This document shows, piece after piece, positions 1-10,905 of a DNA stretch of 64,000 nt. Under the pieces are notes generated by a model that was not told where the DNA came from, did no database searches, and saw only the letters and a list, made by a program, of their open reading frames with translations. The translations under genes were made by a program, and so were the position numbers. This stretch comes from Gnetum montanum. Taxonomy: Eukaryota > Streptophyta > Gnetopsida > Gnetales > Gnetaceae. Location: positions 929,911 to 993,910 of the forward strand of contig MNCI01008581.1 in NCBI GenBank assembly GCA_015680685.1, given 5' to 3'. Each line of letters opens with the position of its first letter. The stretch's first letter is position 1.

Positions 1-766
1 TAAAAGGAAACGAAGATATGTCTACAATGTAAATGTGGCAGAAGAAAACAATAATGCCCCATCATTGCTTATATCTGGAATAAAGTTTGGACTTTAGACA
101 ATAATTAATAAAAAAATTATTTTGAAATTTGGAAGAAAAGAGAGCAAATAACTTTTTTAGGGTCCCAAAACAGCCTAAGGATGGTACAATGATTGACGGC
201 AAAAGATTGAGAAGAGAATATACACAGTAAAATGGAATTCAGCTGTCCGATTCATTGAAACTAGCAAGATTAAAAGGGAGTAAATTGAGGTTAGGAATGA
301 GTTAGTACTAAGAGGGTGATGGTCTCAAGTTTAATTTTGTTTAGAATAGACACTTAATGATCATTGGTTGATCTCTAAGATCCCAAGTGTTTTATGGTTG
401 TATTCCAAAGTTTTCTTATCAACAAGTCTTCCTGTTACCAGATACAAAAGCAATAAAACTACAACAACGCAGAAGAAGCAATGGATCGCTGTAATTTTGA
501 AAATTGCAAGTACCAGCCAGGGAAGGATGAAATTTTTCACAGAACATTACCTCAATTTGCTTAGGGAGAATCAAGATATTTCTCTAATTAACGTTGAAAA
601 CTATCATCCAAAGTGCAATCAAGGCATACACTAATTAATGTGTTGATTTTGCAAAGGCACTGAGAAGCAGTAGCAATTTATGTTATATAATTACTAAGAA
701 TTCGAAGAACAACAATCAGCGACGAAAATTCAACCTTTGCTGTACTCAACTGAACTTGCGTAGCCA
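1..766. other. No recognisable feature
   Basis: AT-rich sequence with short open frames only. I see no conserved protein motif, transposon end or RNA gene here. Confidence 0.5.
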
Positions 767-1167
767 TTTTTGACATAGCGTTTACTCGCTCTATGAAATT
801 TTTTATCTACCAAAATTTTTATAAAGAAACGAAAAGATATGATCGCTGAATTCAAGGCTACCGACATAATACTGGTGTACATGCACAGCAAAGAAACTGA
901 GGAACAGAAGAAAAGCTAATACTATTCTAGATTTCTTTGAAACTTAAGTTAACTAGAAAATAATTTAGAATTTTGACATAGCATTTACTCGCTCTATGAA
1001 ATGTTTTATCTACCAAAATTTTTATAAAGAAACGAAAAGATATGATTGCCGAATTCAAGGCTACCGACATGATAATGGTGTACATCCACAGGAAAGAAAC
1101 TGAGGAACGGAAAAAAGCTAATAATATTCTAGATTTCTTTGAAACTTAACTAGAAAATAATTTAGAA
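767..1167. repeat. Tandem duplication of a ~200-bp unit
   Basis: Unit 1 (767-970) and unit 2 (971-1167) both begin TTTTGACATAGC and both end AATAATTTAGAA. By eye they differ at about ten substitutions plus two small indels, roughly 95% identity, so the duplication is fairly young compared with the transposon decay elsewhere. Neither unit encodes anything recognisable. The units abut exactly, which fits unequal exchange or replication slippage rather than transposition. Confidence 0.9.
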
Positions 1168-1982
1168 GGTTTTCACATTTGGTAATGAGGTACAGTTAGT
1201 TGGCGGTGATTAATAATTCGGTGAAAGAATAATACGATGAACAAAACTCTGGGTGCTAACTCTTGGCATCCAACTGAAACTTTTTCGATATAATCAATAT
1301 GGATGTCGCAAAGCAACGGGTTGGCATAGTTGTTCCTCCTATAGAACTGGCTTGAAGCTCGATTCTGAGTAACAGCAGGTTGGCTATAAGATTGGAGTTA
1401 CAGAAGGGAAACACAGCGCCTTAAGTTTTTCATTTTTAACGGGCAATCTTTCTACCAATTGACGTTGCAGTTAAAAATTGATAGTGGAATCCGGGAAAAG
1501 AGTTGGAAATAAATTCTATAAATTATTTTAGAACCGCAAAAATGACATATCTAACCAAAAATCGCAATATTTTCCAGATATTACTCTTGTTTAATAAGAA
1601 CTCTAAGAGATGGTCGTTTTGCAAAATGCTAGGTTGTTGAGTCCATGAAAAGAACACAAATGACGAAGGCAAGAATGGAATCACCAAATAATAGATCAAG
1701 ATATTAGACGAACACACGTAAGGCATTCAAGCACGATGACAAAGCAGACGACAACCAACGATAGCATAGAATAAGCGATAAAGCACTCTCGCATACCTCT
1801 GGCGTTTAACTTCGCCACACAGATTTTACGTGCGTTTTTTAGTACATGCTCTCAGATCCTAAAATACCAAATGTAAAGCAGAGGTGATTTAAAGATCCGC
1901 CTCATAACATATTCAAGAAGATAACGGAACAAAACGCTTCCAATCACCGGCCAAAAAGGATAAATAAAACGTTCCGTCCAAA
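1168..1982. other. Uncharacterised, intron-like sequence
   Basis: No gene or repeat family is recognised. Read on the minus strand the stretch is T-rich and lies downstream of the candidate minus-strand promoter at 3.24 kb, so it could be intron or UTR. That is inference only. Confidence 0.3.
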
Positions 1983-2224
1983 GACACTCGGCTTATGTCC
2001 ATTGTAACGTTGATAAAGGTTCTAATGGAGCTAGAACAAAAAGAAGCAAGAAAAGAGTGCTTACAGCTTAATATTAGTTAGTAAATTCAAAATTCAAGTA
2101 GAAGCACTCTGTATATGTCCACTGTAACATTGATAACGGTTGTAACAGAGGTAGAACAAACAAAAGCAGGAAAAGAGGGCTTACAGCTTTAATATTAGTT
2201 AGTAAATTCAAAATCCAAATAGAG
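1983..2224. repeat. Tandem duplication of a ~121-bp unit
   Basis: Units start at 1983 (GACACTCGGCTTATGTCC) and 2104 (GCACTCTGTATATGTCC) and share GCTTACAGCTT...TTAGTTAGTAAATTCAAAAT. They differ at roughly 15 positions, so they are older than the 767-1167 pair. The second unit overlaps the 3' end of the 101-codon minus-strand reading frame, which makes that frame less trustworthy as a conserved gene. Confidence 0.85.
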
Positions 2225-2500
2225 GCATAGAACAGATACAAGAAAGACGTCAATTAATATCTCTTTTGACGGTTGGAAATGCCGAAAGATATATCCAGTA
2301 AGCAAGCACAGAGGAGAAACGAAAAGAGTTGCAGACTTTAACCAAGGCAAAACATACAGAGTGCAAGAAAAGGCAAGACACAGCATCAAAAGAAAGGACA
2401 CAGATATGCGAGGGAGTTTCTTATAACTCGTAGCGGGTAAGGACAAAGCTTCATCCATCGTAAAGATGTTGCTACGGCCACTGTAAGAACATGAATCCAA
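2195..2500 (-). CDS. Hypothetical small membrane-like reading frame, doubtful
   Basis: A 101-codon minus-strand frame starting MDSCSYSGRS. Residues about 32-55 and 58-72 are hydrophobic (ISVSFLLMLCLAFSC and nearby), which would read as one or two membrane segments, and it ends YLDFEFTN. It lies downstream of a plausible minus-strand TATA box and GC-richer leader (2.5-3.24 kb), so it could belong to a spliced transcript from that promoter. No family is recognised, the frame ends inside a local tandem repeat, and hydrophobic frames arise easily in T-rich DNA. It may be UTR or intron rather than coding. Confidence 0.18.
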   Translation of the reverse strand: MDSCSYSGRSNIFTMDEALSLPATSYKKLPRISVSFLLMLCLAFSCTLYVLPWLKSATLFVSPLCLLTGYIFRHFQPSKEILIDVFLVSVLCLYLDFEFTN

Positions 2501-2509
2501 ATCCAGTGT

Positions 2510-3212
2510 CAGAGAGCAGGCTAGCGTTCATTCCGCACAACAGAGAACAACGCCACTTCTCTTCCCTCGCCGAGGAAAGCGAAGAAGACGCGAAGAAGAA
2601 TATCATCTACGAATAAGATGCGTCCGTAGCAGCAAATGGATGCATTACCTGTACCTTCAAAGGAAATCGAAGCGTAAGCTAATGAAAATTGGACGTTTCG
2701 ACCGGCTCATGCTCTGCAAGCAAGTAAACAATGCACGAGTCAAACCAAATAGGATATCCTCGCGGTTGCCGTGAAAGGAAGCTAGGTTTTGAAGCATGTT
2801 TACTGAAGCACGATGCACAATTCATAATCGTATCCGTGGAACCTACCATGCATCTTCATAACCGTATCTTTGTGGAATCAAGATAGAGCTCTGCATGCTC
2901 AAGCTAAGGAGAGTCCACGAAGAAGAAGAAGCGGATGAGATGAATATACTCTGGATGACGAAATTCATTCCTTAGGAAGAAGCTTTGGTCCCACAATTCG
3001 TGCCTGCTTGTCCGTCTTCATTCCCTCCGACCTCGCTGTGGAGTGTAGCGTTGCGATTTCAATCTGCCACTGTCGGCAATGCTGCAGTGCCGCTCTTCTC
3101 GCGCGCGTAAAATACTTGGCAAATTAGGGTTTGGAAGGCAGCCACAGAGACAGACCGACAGACAGAGATGACTTGCCGTATGCTTCACCTTTTTATCGTC
3201 GGGAGATAGGGC
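2510..3212 (-). other. Candidate leader or first exon of a minus-strand transcript
   Basis: This block is visibly richer in G+C than its surroundings. On the minus strand it lies just downstream of a TATA box and contains a telo-box (AAACCCTAA at 3124-3132), an element common near plant transcription starts. An 18-codon frame beginning MKTDKQARIV lies inside it and looks like a uORF or first-exon start. A GT donor candidate reads CCTTTGAAG|GTACAG near 2655-2665. No protein family is recognised. Confidence 0.3.
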
Positions 3213-3235
3213 ATTTGCCAAGTGGGGAACATCCC

Positions 3236-3243
3236 CTTTTATA
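3236..3243 (-). promoter_or_regulatory. Candidate TATA box (minus strand)
   Basis: The minus strand reads GCCTATAAAAGGGGAT, a near-ideal plant TATA context, followed about 30 nt on by GC-richer sequence and at about 110 nt by a telo-box. Predicted start of transcription is about 3205-3212. Support is sequence context only. Confidence 0.35.
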
Positions 3244-3249
3244 GGCATT

Positions 3250-6200
3250 TACGCCAAATGCGTTTTTGAGCTTTTTAATTTTTCCTTTACTGTTTGGTTA
3301 GTCGCACTGAGACCTGAGAGTTACTTAAAAAGACTTGAGCGTTGATAAAACCATAAAAGACCAAAAAAAAAGTAAATGAAAATTAATTTTGTGCCTTTGC
3401 AAACAACAGAACAAACGTCGATTCTTCGTCTTCTTTTTTGAGACAAATCATGAAGATCTGAAAAGCAGCACAATTCCAAACCTGCCAGTTTTGGTGAAAC
3501 AAGCAAAAAATGAAGCAGTGTTTCTCTACTCTGTTTTTCCTTGTGTACATCTCTTGTTCTCCGGAATGCTCAGCCGAAGAAATATTTACGGTTCCAGAAA
3601 GAATATAATGGCATCTACAATTTGCCAGATAACTCACGCCACCATTGTGTTGCTTCCAAGCATATGCATTTAACCGGGATCTTCAAACGCTACCAATATA
3701 TTTAGATTGTATTTAGAACATACTCAACTGAAGATAATTTGATATCAGTACTACTCCTGCTCTGCTTTATATAAGCAACAAACGATTTTAGGAATGGTTG
3801 CAGAGATATAGTGACTGCGCAATATTCAGAGCGGATGCGTTAACTGTATCAATTTATCCTTCTTTCTCAGTTTTCAAACGTATCACCTTCTCTGTCCAGA
3901 AGTTTATGTTCGGGAAGCTAAAACTAAGTTGACAGCGTTTCTGGTCCTAAATAAAGCGGGCGCCACAAATTTTAGGACAGCAGCAAGTAGCTGTTTCTTC
4001 ATCAATTCCTTGCTTCAGGTTACCAGAAATTAAAGTTGGGTGGCTGAACTCCGCGGCAATATTCTGCAGCTGGTCGATTTAGAATTCTGTAATTATTGTA
4101 TGTCAGCCATGCATATAGATCACAAAAAATAGAGTTCTTTAATGGCTAACTGCAGAATTTAAATAAAATCAGAGCCCTGCACTACCGTAGATATCAAAAA
4201 ATTATTTTGAGTTGTTGCCTCCCCTGTGTAATAACTAAACCAAATTATTCTACTCATATAGATTTCACTGTATGATCAATGGAATACTTTATAGCATGGC
4301 CAATCTTTCACGAATCATAATACTTCTACCATCCCTGCCAATTTATAAACCCTGCACGAACTGAATATATACCAGAAGTGTCACCCTTCACAATAAAAAA
4401 GATAGGAATATATACATGATAAAATTTACTTTTACTACTGCATCTTGTTAATTATTTATTTGCCGAAGGCGACATCTGCAGTAATAATATTTACCAACAA
4501 AGTTGCTGCATTGTTGAATAACGGAGCCAACATATCTTAACACGGATGCACCACCCATGTACGGTTTTTGCAGGTGACATAAACATTTACCGGGTAAAAT
4601 TAATTCTCAGGCATGATGGTGTTCGTTTCCTCTGCTAAAGAACTGTGCATACCATTTTCTTCTGGTGAATATCACCGTATATATTTGAAATTAAAATGTA
4701 TTTAATAGGATCACTGGAACCAAATAACAACTGGTTGTAGAATGATCGTTTATGGGTTAGCATCGCTTCTATCCCAGGCTTACGGATTGGTTTCAGATTT
4801 TATGAAGTAGAATCTGAGAAGTAAGTATGAAGCTGGCTTTCTTTCTGAGACGCAACTTTATATTTTCCATCCCTGTTCACAATTATCCAGAGGGTTCTGG
4901 GCATTATTGCCATCCAAGATTTATTATACAGAAAACGGTGAATAATCTAAGAAAGATTACAGCAGTTTAAAATGAAAGACATGAAAAATAGTTCTTCACA
5001 ATTCACATTAACCTGGGTGCTTCTCTCTTCATTGCAAAACCCGAAAGGCTACGCAGAGCATGCTCTCTGTCTACTCAGAAGGACTTTTCGTAATTTTACT
5101 ATTAACAAGAAGATCAGACTCATCTCCTGGTAACATTACAGATTTCAGATAGTCGCATTCTAAACAAGAGTTCAAACTGTATAAACAAACAAATATTTTA
5201 ATTTCAGCGTGATAATCAAAACCGTTGATTTTGAACGTCCACGAACCATGTTCTTTCATACTTCAGTTGATTAGGTTCTTGAAGATCCAAACAAAAACAC
5301 AAACTAATAAATATAGTGTGCCCAATGTATATATTTGGAGAAATTAAAAAAGAAACTCATAAGAAGAATTTTTGCATCTCCAGCTCTTCTTGAATGTATG
5401 CATTCTGCTGTGATTTAAATTTCTTCGTCGTCTCTAATTTATCGTTTTCTGCGTTTCATTAAACCAGAGTGATGTACCTCAACATACCCAAAATAGACTC
5501 TTACGGTCATCTGATCTTGCATGCGCACTCAGTGTGAACTCCGGGATCTTTGAGCTTTCAACTACTTTCAATTGGACAGTACCGAGTTCCTGAGCTTTAA
5601 GCTTTCTACCTTCAATTAGACAGTAACGAGTTTCTGAGCTTTGGTATTTTAATTTTAAAAAAAAACATGGAAGATTAAGTCATTAGTGTTGAACAGTATT
5701 TGATCAGTCGAGCGGTCGAACCCATTATACCTTCTCTGGATCATTCATCTAGGCTTCTTCCAAACATAGAGATCTGCATGAATAATTCATGATATTGCCG
5801 ATTGTTAACTCTGATAAAAAGATTATTATTACAGACCTTTGATCCTTGATGACATCCTTTATGGATACCTGTTAACGGCGAAAACTGATTCCTGTGAGTT
5901 AACAACTGTTTATATCAGAAGGATGATTTGTGTCAAGTTTTAACCTTAATGTTAGTCGTGAAATAAATTAAAAACTAACCAAATGATCATGTGATTATAA
6001 AATATAAAGTACGAAGCTAGCAAAAATTGGATACTGGAATAATTTGTTTCCGGGCATTCAAACATAGCTCATGATAAAAGCAGGAGATTAACACCAGCCC
6101 TACCAGAATTTATCATAATTAAAGAAACTTAGAGAAATCTACTGTACCGAAGAGTTGGCCTTTTATCTAGAGACGGCACGATTCGTTTTTTAACTGGATC

Positions 6201-6720
6201 CACGCAACATTCCAATTTTGAAGCTGGAAATCTATATGTAGAATATTACAATCCAATATGTCAAAGCCATGTACATGCATCAGATGCAATGGAAACTGTG
6301 CTAGCTTAAATTGAATATATTATCTGTTTGGTTTTGATATATTAAAAATTATATTACACAAGACGTTATAAAGAAAATAGTGAGAAATAATTTTATAAAC
6401 ATATAGGATAATCTTGTCTGCTAGTGCTATATAATAAACTCTTACAGGGCATGGTTCAGGACTGTCAGGTCAGAGTAGGGATTTTTGTTTTTAAATTTTG
6501 TTTTGGTTGAAAAATAGTAAGATTCATTCTAGACAGTAATGAATCATTTATGGAAGTTGACAGCTCTTTCATTTTTATTTGGATGCAGCAAAACCATTTG
6601 CTGAAGCTAGTGATTTGGCTGAATATAGTCTCCTGAGGATCTACATGATATATTAATATGACACATTTCCGCACTCTCTCTAAGAATAGTGTAAGAAAAC
6701 ATTTTCAGTTAGATTGTCAC
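3250..6720. other. 3.5 kb without a recognisable gene
   Basis: AT-rich, low-copy-looking DNA. The frames at 3389-3673 (+) and 5071-5259 (-) show no motif I recognise and lack support. Apart from the small tandem duplication at 5551-5634 I see no transposon ends, SINE boxes or coding signature. Confidence 0.4.
5551..5634. repeat. Small tandem duplication (~42 bp x 2)
   Basis: TGAGCTTT...CAATTGGACAGTACCGAGTTCC (5551-5590) is followed by TGAGCTTT...CAATTAGACAGTAACGAGTTTC (5591-5634), then a third TGAGCTTT start. Confidence 0.75.
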
Positions 6721-6838
6721 TCTGTATGATGAAAAGAAGGAAAGCTGAACTATAATAATTCATCTTATTTATTGGGGCCACTAGTAGCATTTCTGCTCGA
6801 GTTTTGGCAATAACAGAATAATGCTAATCAATAGAAAT

Positions 6839-7256
6839 TCACTGCCATAAATGGTGGTTCAATACTTCACTGTACAATCCGGCTATGTTTTTGCCAGTTT
6901 TAAGTCTGGAGCGTTCTGTTGTGGCTTTCCAGTTATGAAAACTGTAGTAATCACGGAATAATACGGTAACATTGAAATTCAGTCTTCCTTGTTTCTTTGC
7001 AATGTTTCTGCTATTTATCACCTGAAAGAATGTATCCAAAGTAATAAAATAGCAAAGTTTTGGAAGACACAAAGCAAAATGACATGTTCTGCTTCACGCA
7101 TCCCCGTGAAAAGAGCATCCCTTCATCCATTTCAGTAGTAACCATGCCCGCACTTATAACTGAGATTTGATTTACGAGCACGTAATTGGTTCATTGGAAA
7201 ACTTACTGTTCTTTATAGATGCATTCTCTGTGCCTTTTGCCTAAATTCCTTGCTTC
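6839..7256 (-). pseudogene. Three exon-like blocks of an unidentified gene, copy 1
   Basis: The minus strand shows, in order: exon-like 7207-7256 (after ATTACAG, before GTAAGT; encodes ...RHRECIYKE), exon-like 7105-7159 (encodes ...GMVTTEMDEGMLFS) and a last exon 6839-7021 (after CTTTCAG; begins VINSRNIAKKQGRLN, ends NHHLWQ, stop). The same three blocks, with the same reading frames and splice sites, occur in copy 2. Between the copies the protein-like parts are better preserved than the introns, which points to real coding ancestry. In this copy the donor of the middle exon is damaged (CACGGGGATG, where copy 2 has CACGAGTAAGT). I do not recognise the family. Upstream exons were not found, so this is probably a gene fragment. 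Confidence 0.4.
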
Positions 7257-8231
7257 CTGTAATAATACTGAATAACAGATTACAGACAAAATGAACAGGA
7301 ATCCTTTCAAGTTTTAAGTTTCAGAAATGGAGCTCTGTAGTAATAAAGCTCTGGAATGTTGTTTCTTAAACAATTTAATTGAGAAAGCCAATGCAGAAAA
7401 CTGATTGAAATGGCCTCGGCTTTCTTCAATGGCCTCCTGTTTGCATGCGGCTGTGAGCCCTTTCTTCCAACTAATGTCCCTGTTCCATGCTGATAATTTT
7501 TTTTAATAATATATTTATGACATCCTCTGAACGGGCCAAAAACTCCACGCAATCAGGTCTACAGATGTGTAATTATCTTGAAGTTATTTTTAGTTGGAAA
7601 AAGTTCTTTTGGGTACGGAAGCGTTACTTTAAACTTTATCCATTCCATCCGTGTAACACGTTTTCCTTCCTGACTTTGCAGAAGATTGGCATTTGTTTAA
7701 CATAAAAATTAAAATAAATGAATCTGAAATTAATTTACTATTTAACCCTGTATAATATGAGAATTTTCAAATTTAAGTCTATTATATTTGTTAACATCAA
7801 CGAGGTGGGTTGAAATTGTATTTTGTTCAATGTACCTTTTTTTCACATCAATGAAATGGCCTTGAATTTTCCCGCCGTTTTAAAAAAATTGGTCCAAATA
7901 ATATAATATATATTGAAGGATGATAATTAATTATTTATAATTATTTTATTTTATTTGAAAATTAAATAAATATGCAAAGACATTTAGTCAACATGATACA
8001 TGACATAAGTACATAGGAATATAAAGATGTCTTAATTGTGAGCAGAACTAACAACCCCTTAATAAGATAAAAGCTAGTCACCTATAACTACCTATAACTC
8101 AACTACTAATTTGTAGTAATAATTATAAGCATGAAATAGAATTATGCACAAGTATACTTTAACTTTTTTACATATATTTATTACACAAGTATACACAGAT
8201 TAATTACATGTTCATAAGTCATTTAGTAAAT

Positions 8232-8375
8232 GAGGTGTTAGTTTAATGGTAAGATTCTTGATTTATAAATACCAAGTCAAGGGTGTAATTTCAATAGACA
8301 ATGTTGAGTCATAAAAAAATTTCAATCAAAGTATTATGGGGTAATTGTAATATTTTGGATTCCAACAACCACAAA
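8232..8375 (+). mobile_element. SINE family A relic
   Basis: Starts GGTGTTAGTTTAATGGTAAG, a Pol III A-box-like block, with a decayed B-box region about 45 nt on, then the family's CAATGTTGAGT block and a TTTTGGATTCCAAC tail. Other copies with the same order lie at 9154, 10786, 17962, 18228, 22996 and 40652. Confidence 0.6.
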
Positions 8376-8704
8376 GTTTTAGATGGGCATAAGTCATTTG
8401 GTAAATTTATAGTATCTTGGTTTCACATTCCATCATTGGAGTAAGAATTGCTTACACATATATTCTCTAGTCTAATTTATTTGGCCAATGGATTAGCTCA
8501 TAATACCATGCATCATAGGTTCAAAGCTTATTATCGACACCCTATGCCTTTCAATACATGGGTTTGAAGCCTAATGCTAACATCTTATGCCAACCTAGGG
8601 CATCATTCTATGCATATAACTAATCATCACCTTACCCTTAAAAAATATTTATTACACATATTTTTTAGACTAAACTTACATGCACATTCTTTAGTCTACA
8701 CACG

Positions 8705-8830
8705 CATAGCCATACTTTGGAGTAATGGTAAAGTGTCTCTTTCTTAAGTCATTAGACTTGGGTTTAGTCATTTTAAAAAACTGTAGGCTTTAGCTCATTT
8801 ACTAACCTTTACAAGATTCATGTGTAAGTT
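8705..8830 (+). mobile_element. SINE family B relic
   Basis: Contains TTTGGAGTAATGGTAAAGTG...TTCTTAAGTCATTAGACTTGGGTTTAG, the family B head, followed by GGCTTTAGCTCATTTACTAACC. The same relic sits at the equivalent place in copy 2 (about 17400-17545), so it predates the segmental duplication. Confidence 0.55.
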
Positions 8831-9153
8831 GAGTATTCATGAAATTAATAAGGAAGATTATTTTTTAAAGGAATAATTATTTTCATAAATATCATGTACT
8901 TTTATAATTTTTTTACAATATAACTTTACTAATTTTCTTAGATGTAATGGGACATGGTTTTAACGTAATTTCTTTTTAAACATCCTTAGGGTGTATGAAA
9001 ATGCAATAAATATTTTTTTTTTCAATTTCAAACATACATTCTCACTGGGTAACACTAAGTTATAAACTAAAAATTTGTTATAAAAAGGATCTTAGTGGAT
9101 GTAAGTAAAAAAAATTTAGTTTCAGCTTGTAAAATATTCATCATCACTAAACA

Positions 9154-9303
9154 ATTAAGTAATAGCTTAGTGGTAAGAGTCTTGATATGTAAAATGTAGG
9201 TCATATGTTAAATTGTTGTAGGTAATGTTGAGTTATGGACAAAACAAATTCCTAAAAAGAATTTTAAAATTGTTGTGGTCCCATATATTTAAAAGAGCCT
9301 CGA
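9154..9303 (+). mobile_element. SINE family A relic, older than the duplication
   Basis: AAGTAATAGCTTAGTGGTAAG head, GTAATGTTGAGTTATGGAC body, and a tail ending TTAAAAGAGCCTCGATTATAATC. The orthologous copy is at 17962-18115. The LINE at 9313 is inserted exactly at its tail. Confidence 0.65.
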
Positions 9304-9312
9304 TTATAATCA

Positions 9313-10172
9313 TTATCATCATAGCCTTATTTCAATAACATGGGGTCACTACATAAGTTCTCTTTCATCATTCACCAATATGAAAAGCTAGATCTTTGTT
9401 TCTTTGCAATTTCTTTAAATCATCTTCAATCATTTTTCACATGTATTTTTTGGCCTTCTTTATTATGGTTTTTCTAAAAGAGTGCTCTAGCAACCTTTTA
9501 ATTGGCTCCTATGTGATCTTCTTTGCACATTCCCAAACTATCCAAGATGGCATTCCTATAGCTTATATCAAACAAAAGCAACTCCAAATCTTCCTTTAAT
9601 TTTCTTGTAATATTCAATATCCATCTAAGCATTCATATTTTTGCCATATTGATTTATTGTTCATGCCTCTTTTATACTACCCAACCTTTAGTACTAATAA
9701 GATAGCAGGTCTAATGACTATCTTATAAAATTTTCCCTTTGGTTTTATTGGGATTCTTTTATCACACAGAACACCACTACCCTTGCTTCATTTTTACCAT
9801 ACTATCTCAATCCTATTTCTTATAACTTCATTAATTTCATTTTCTAATTAGAGCATTGATTCTAGATGGCAAAATTGTTTGCAATATGAGACTTTCTAGC
9901 CTTAAATTATTACTTCTACTACACCACTCTTTATGTTATTGCATTCGATATATTTTGTCTTGCTTCCACTAATTTTTAAGCCTTTGGATTCTATAGCTTG
10001 TCTTCACTTTTCTATTTTAGAAGTAGTACATTTTTGAGTTTTATCCATCAAGACAATATCATTTACAAATAGCATACACTAAGGGATTTTCATCTTGTAT
10101 TTCTTTTGTTAATTCATCCATAACAATAGGAAATAAGTATGGGCTATGTGTAGATTCTTGATGTAGCATTGG
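9313..10172 (-). mobile_element. 5'-truncated L1-type LINE (RT C-terminal part and 3' end)
   Basis: The minus strand carries the C-terminal part of a plant LINE ORF2. YLFPIVMDELTKEIQDENP and then LESKG-like IQRLKN...KQDKIYRMQ blocks correspond to the stretch around the RT active site, where the FADD motif is destroyed by stops. The 3' end shows the plant-LINE signature of the GGGT...AGGCT type followed by GATGATAAT repeats. It is flanked by a perfect 9-bp target duplication TTATAATCA (9304-9312 and 10173-10181). It is missing from the matching place in copy 2, so it inserted after the segmental duplication. It is non-functional: 5' truncated, with stops and frameshifts. Confidence 0.85.
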
Positions 10173-10519
10173 TTATAATCAATATAAAAAAAGAACAACA
10201 TGTAAGTTACAACCACCTAAAAAAACATAATTGTGTATGATTAACATACTCAGAATCCAAACTATAAATTTCATATCACAAACTATACATTCTAACCAAG
10301 TGAACAACACTTCATTAACATAGAATAAGTTTTTTTTTTTATTTATAACTAGTCCTATATATAGCTTCATTTTCTAGCATATAGTAAATAGGTGCCATAA
10401 AATATAATTATGAAATCCATGGCATATCTTAATGATCAATGTATATAAATAGAGTAAAGGTAGCATAATCATACTATAACTCCATTTTCATTAAAATATT
10501 TAGGTTCATTGAAGGGAGA

Positions 10520-10670
10520 ACCACTCAGAGTGAATGTAAAGTGTTTATTTCTCAAGTTGTAAGATTTGGGTTTAGGCCTGGATAGAGCTACTCAAAAGAG
10601 GTTAGGCTTTTGCTCATCCACTACCCTCCTATGACTACACCTTCAAGAGGTAAGCATTGAGCCTCTAAGT
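10520..10670 (+). mobile_element. SINE family B relic
   Basis: AGAGTGAATGTAAAGTGTTTATTTCTCAAGTTGTAAGATTTGGGTTTAGG followed by CTACTCAAAAGAGGTTAGGCTTTTGCTCATC matches the family B order seen intact at 17594-17751 on the minus strand. Confidence 0.6.
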
Positions 10671-10785
10671 AATGATCCTTTATTTTAGTTCATAAAATTA
10701 TAAATATATTTATAAATATTACCATGAATTCCCAAATTTATACTATGTGCATGAGAGATTTATGTTTAGAGGCATAAAAGTAACA

Positions 10786-10905
10786 ATGCGGTGTTAGCCT
10801 AGTGACAAGACTTTTGATTTGAAAGCTCTAAGTCATATGTTTAATTTTGGTGAGCAATGCTTAGTTATAAAGTTAAAATTCTTTGGGGTTCCAACACCCA
10901 CCCTT
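10786..10905 (+). mobile_element. SINE family A relic
   Basis: GGTGTTAGCCTAGTGACAAG (A-box-like), GATTTGAAAGCTCTAAGTCATATG, B-box-like TTTAATTTTG, then GCAATGCTTAGTTATAAAG and a tail GGGGTTCCAACACCCAC. Confidence 0.65.
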
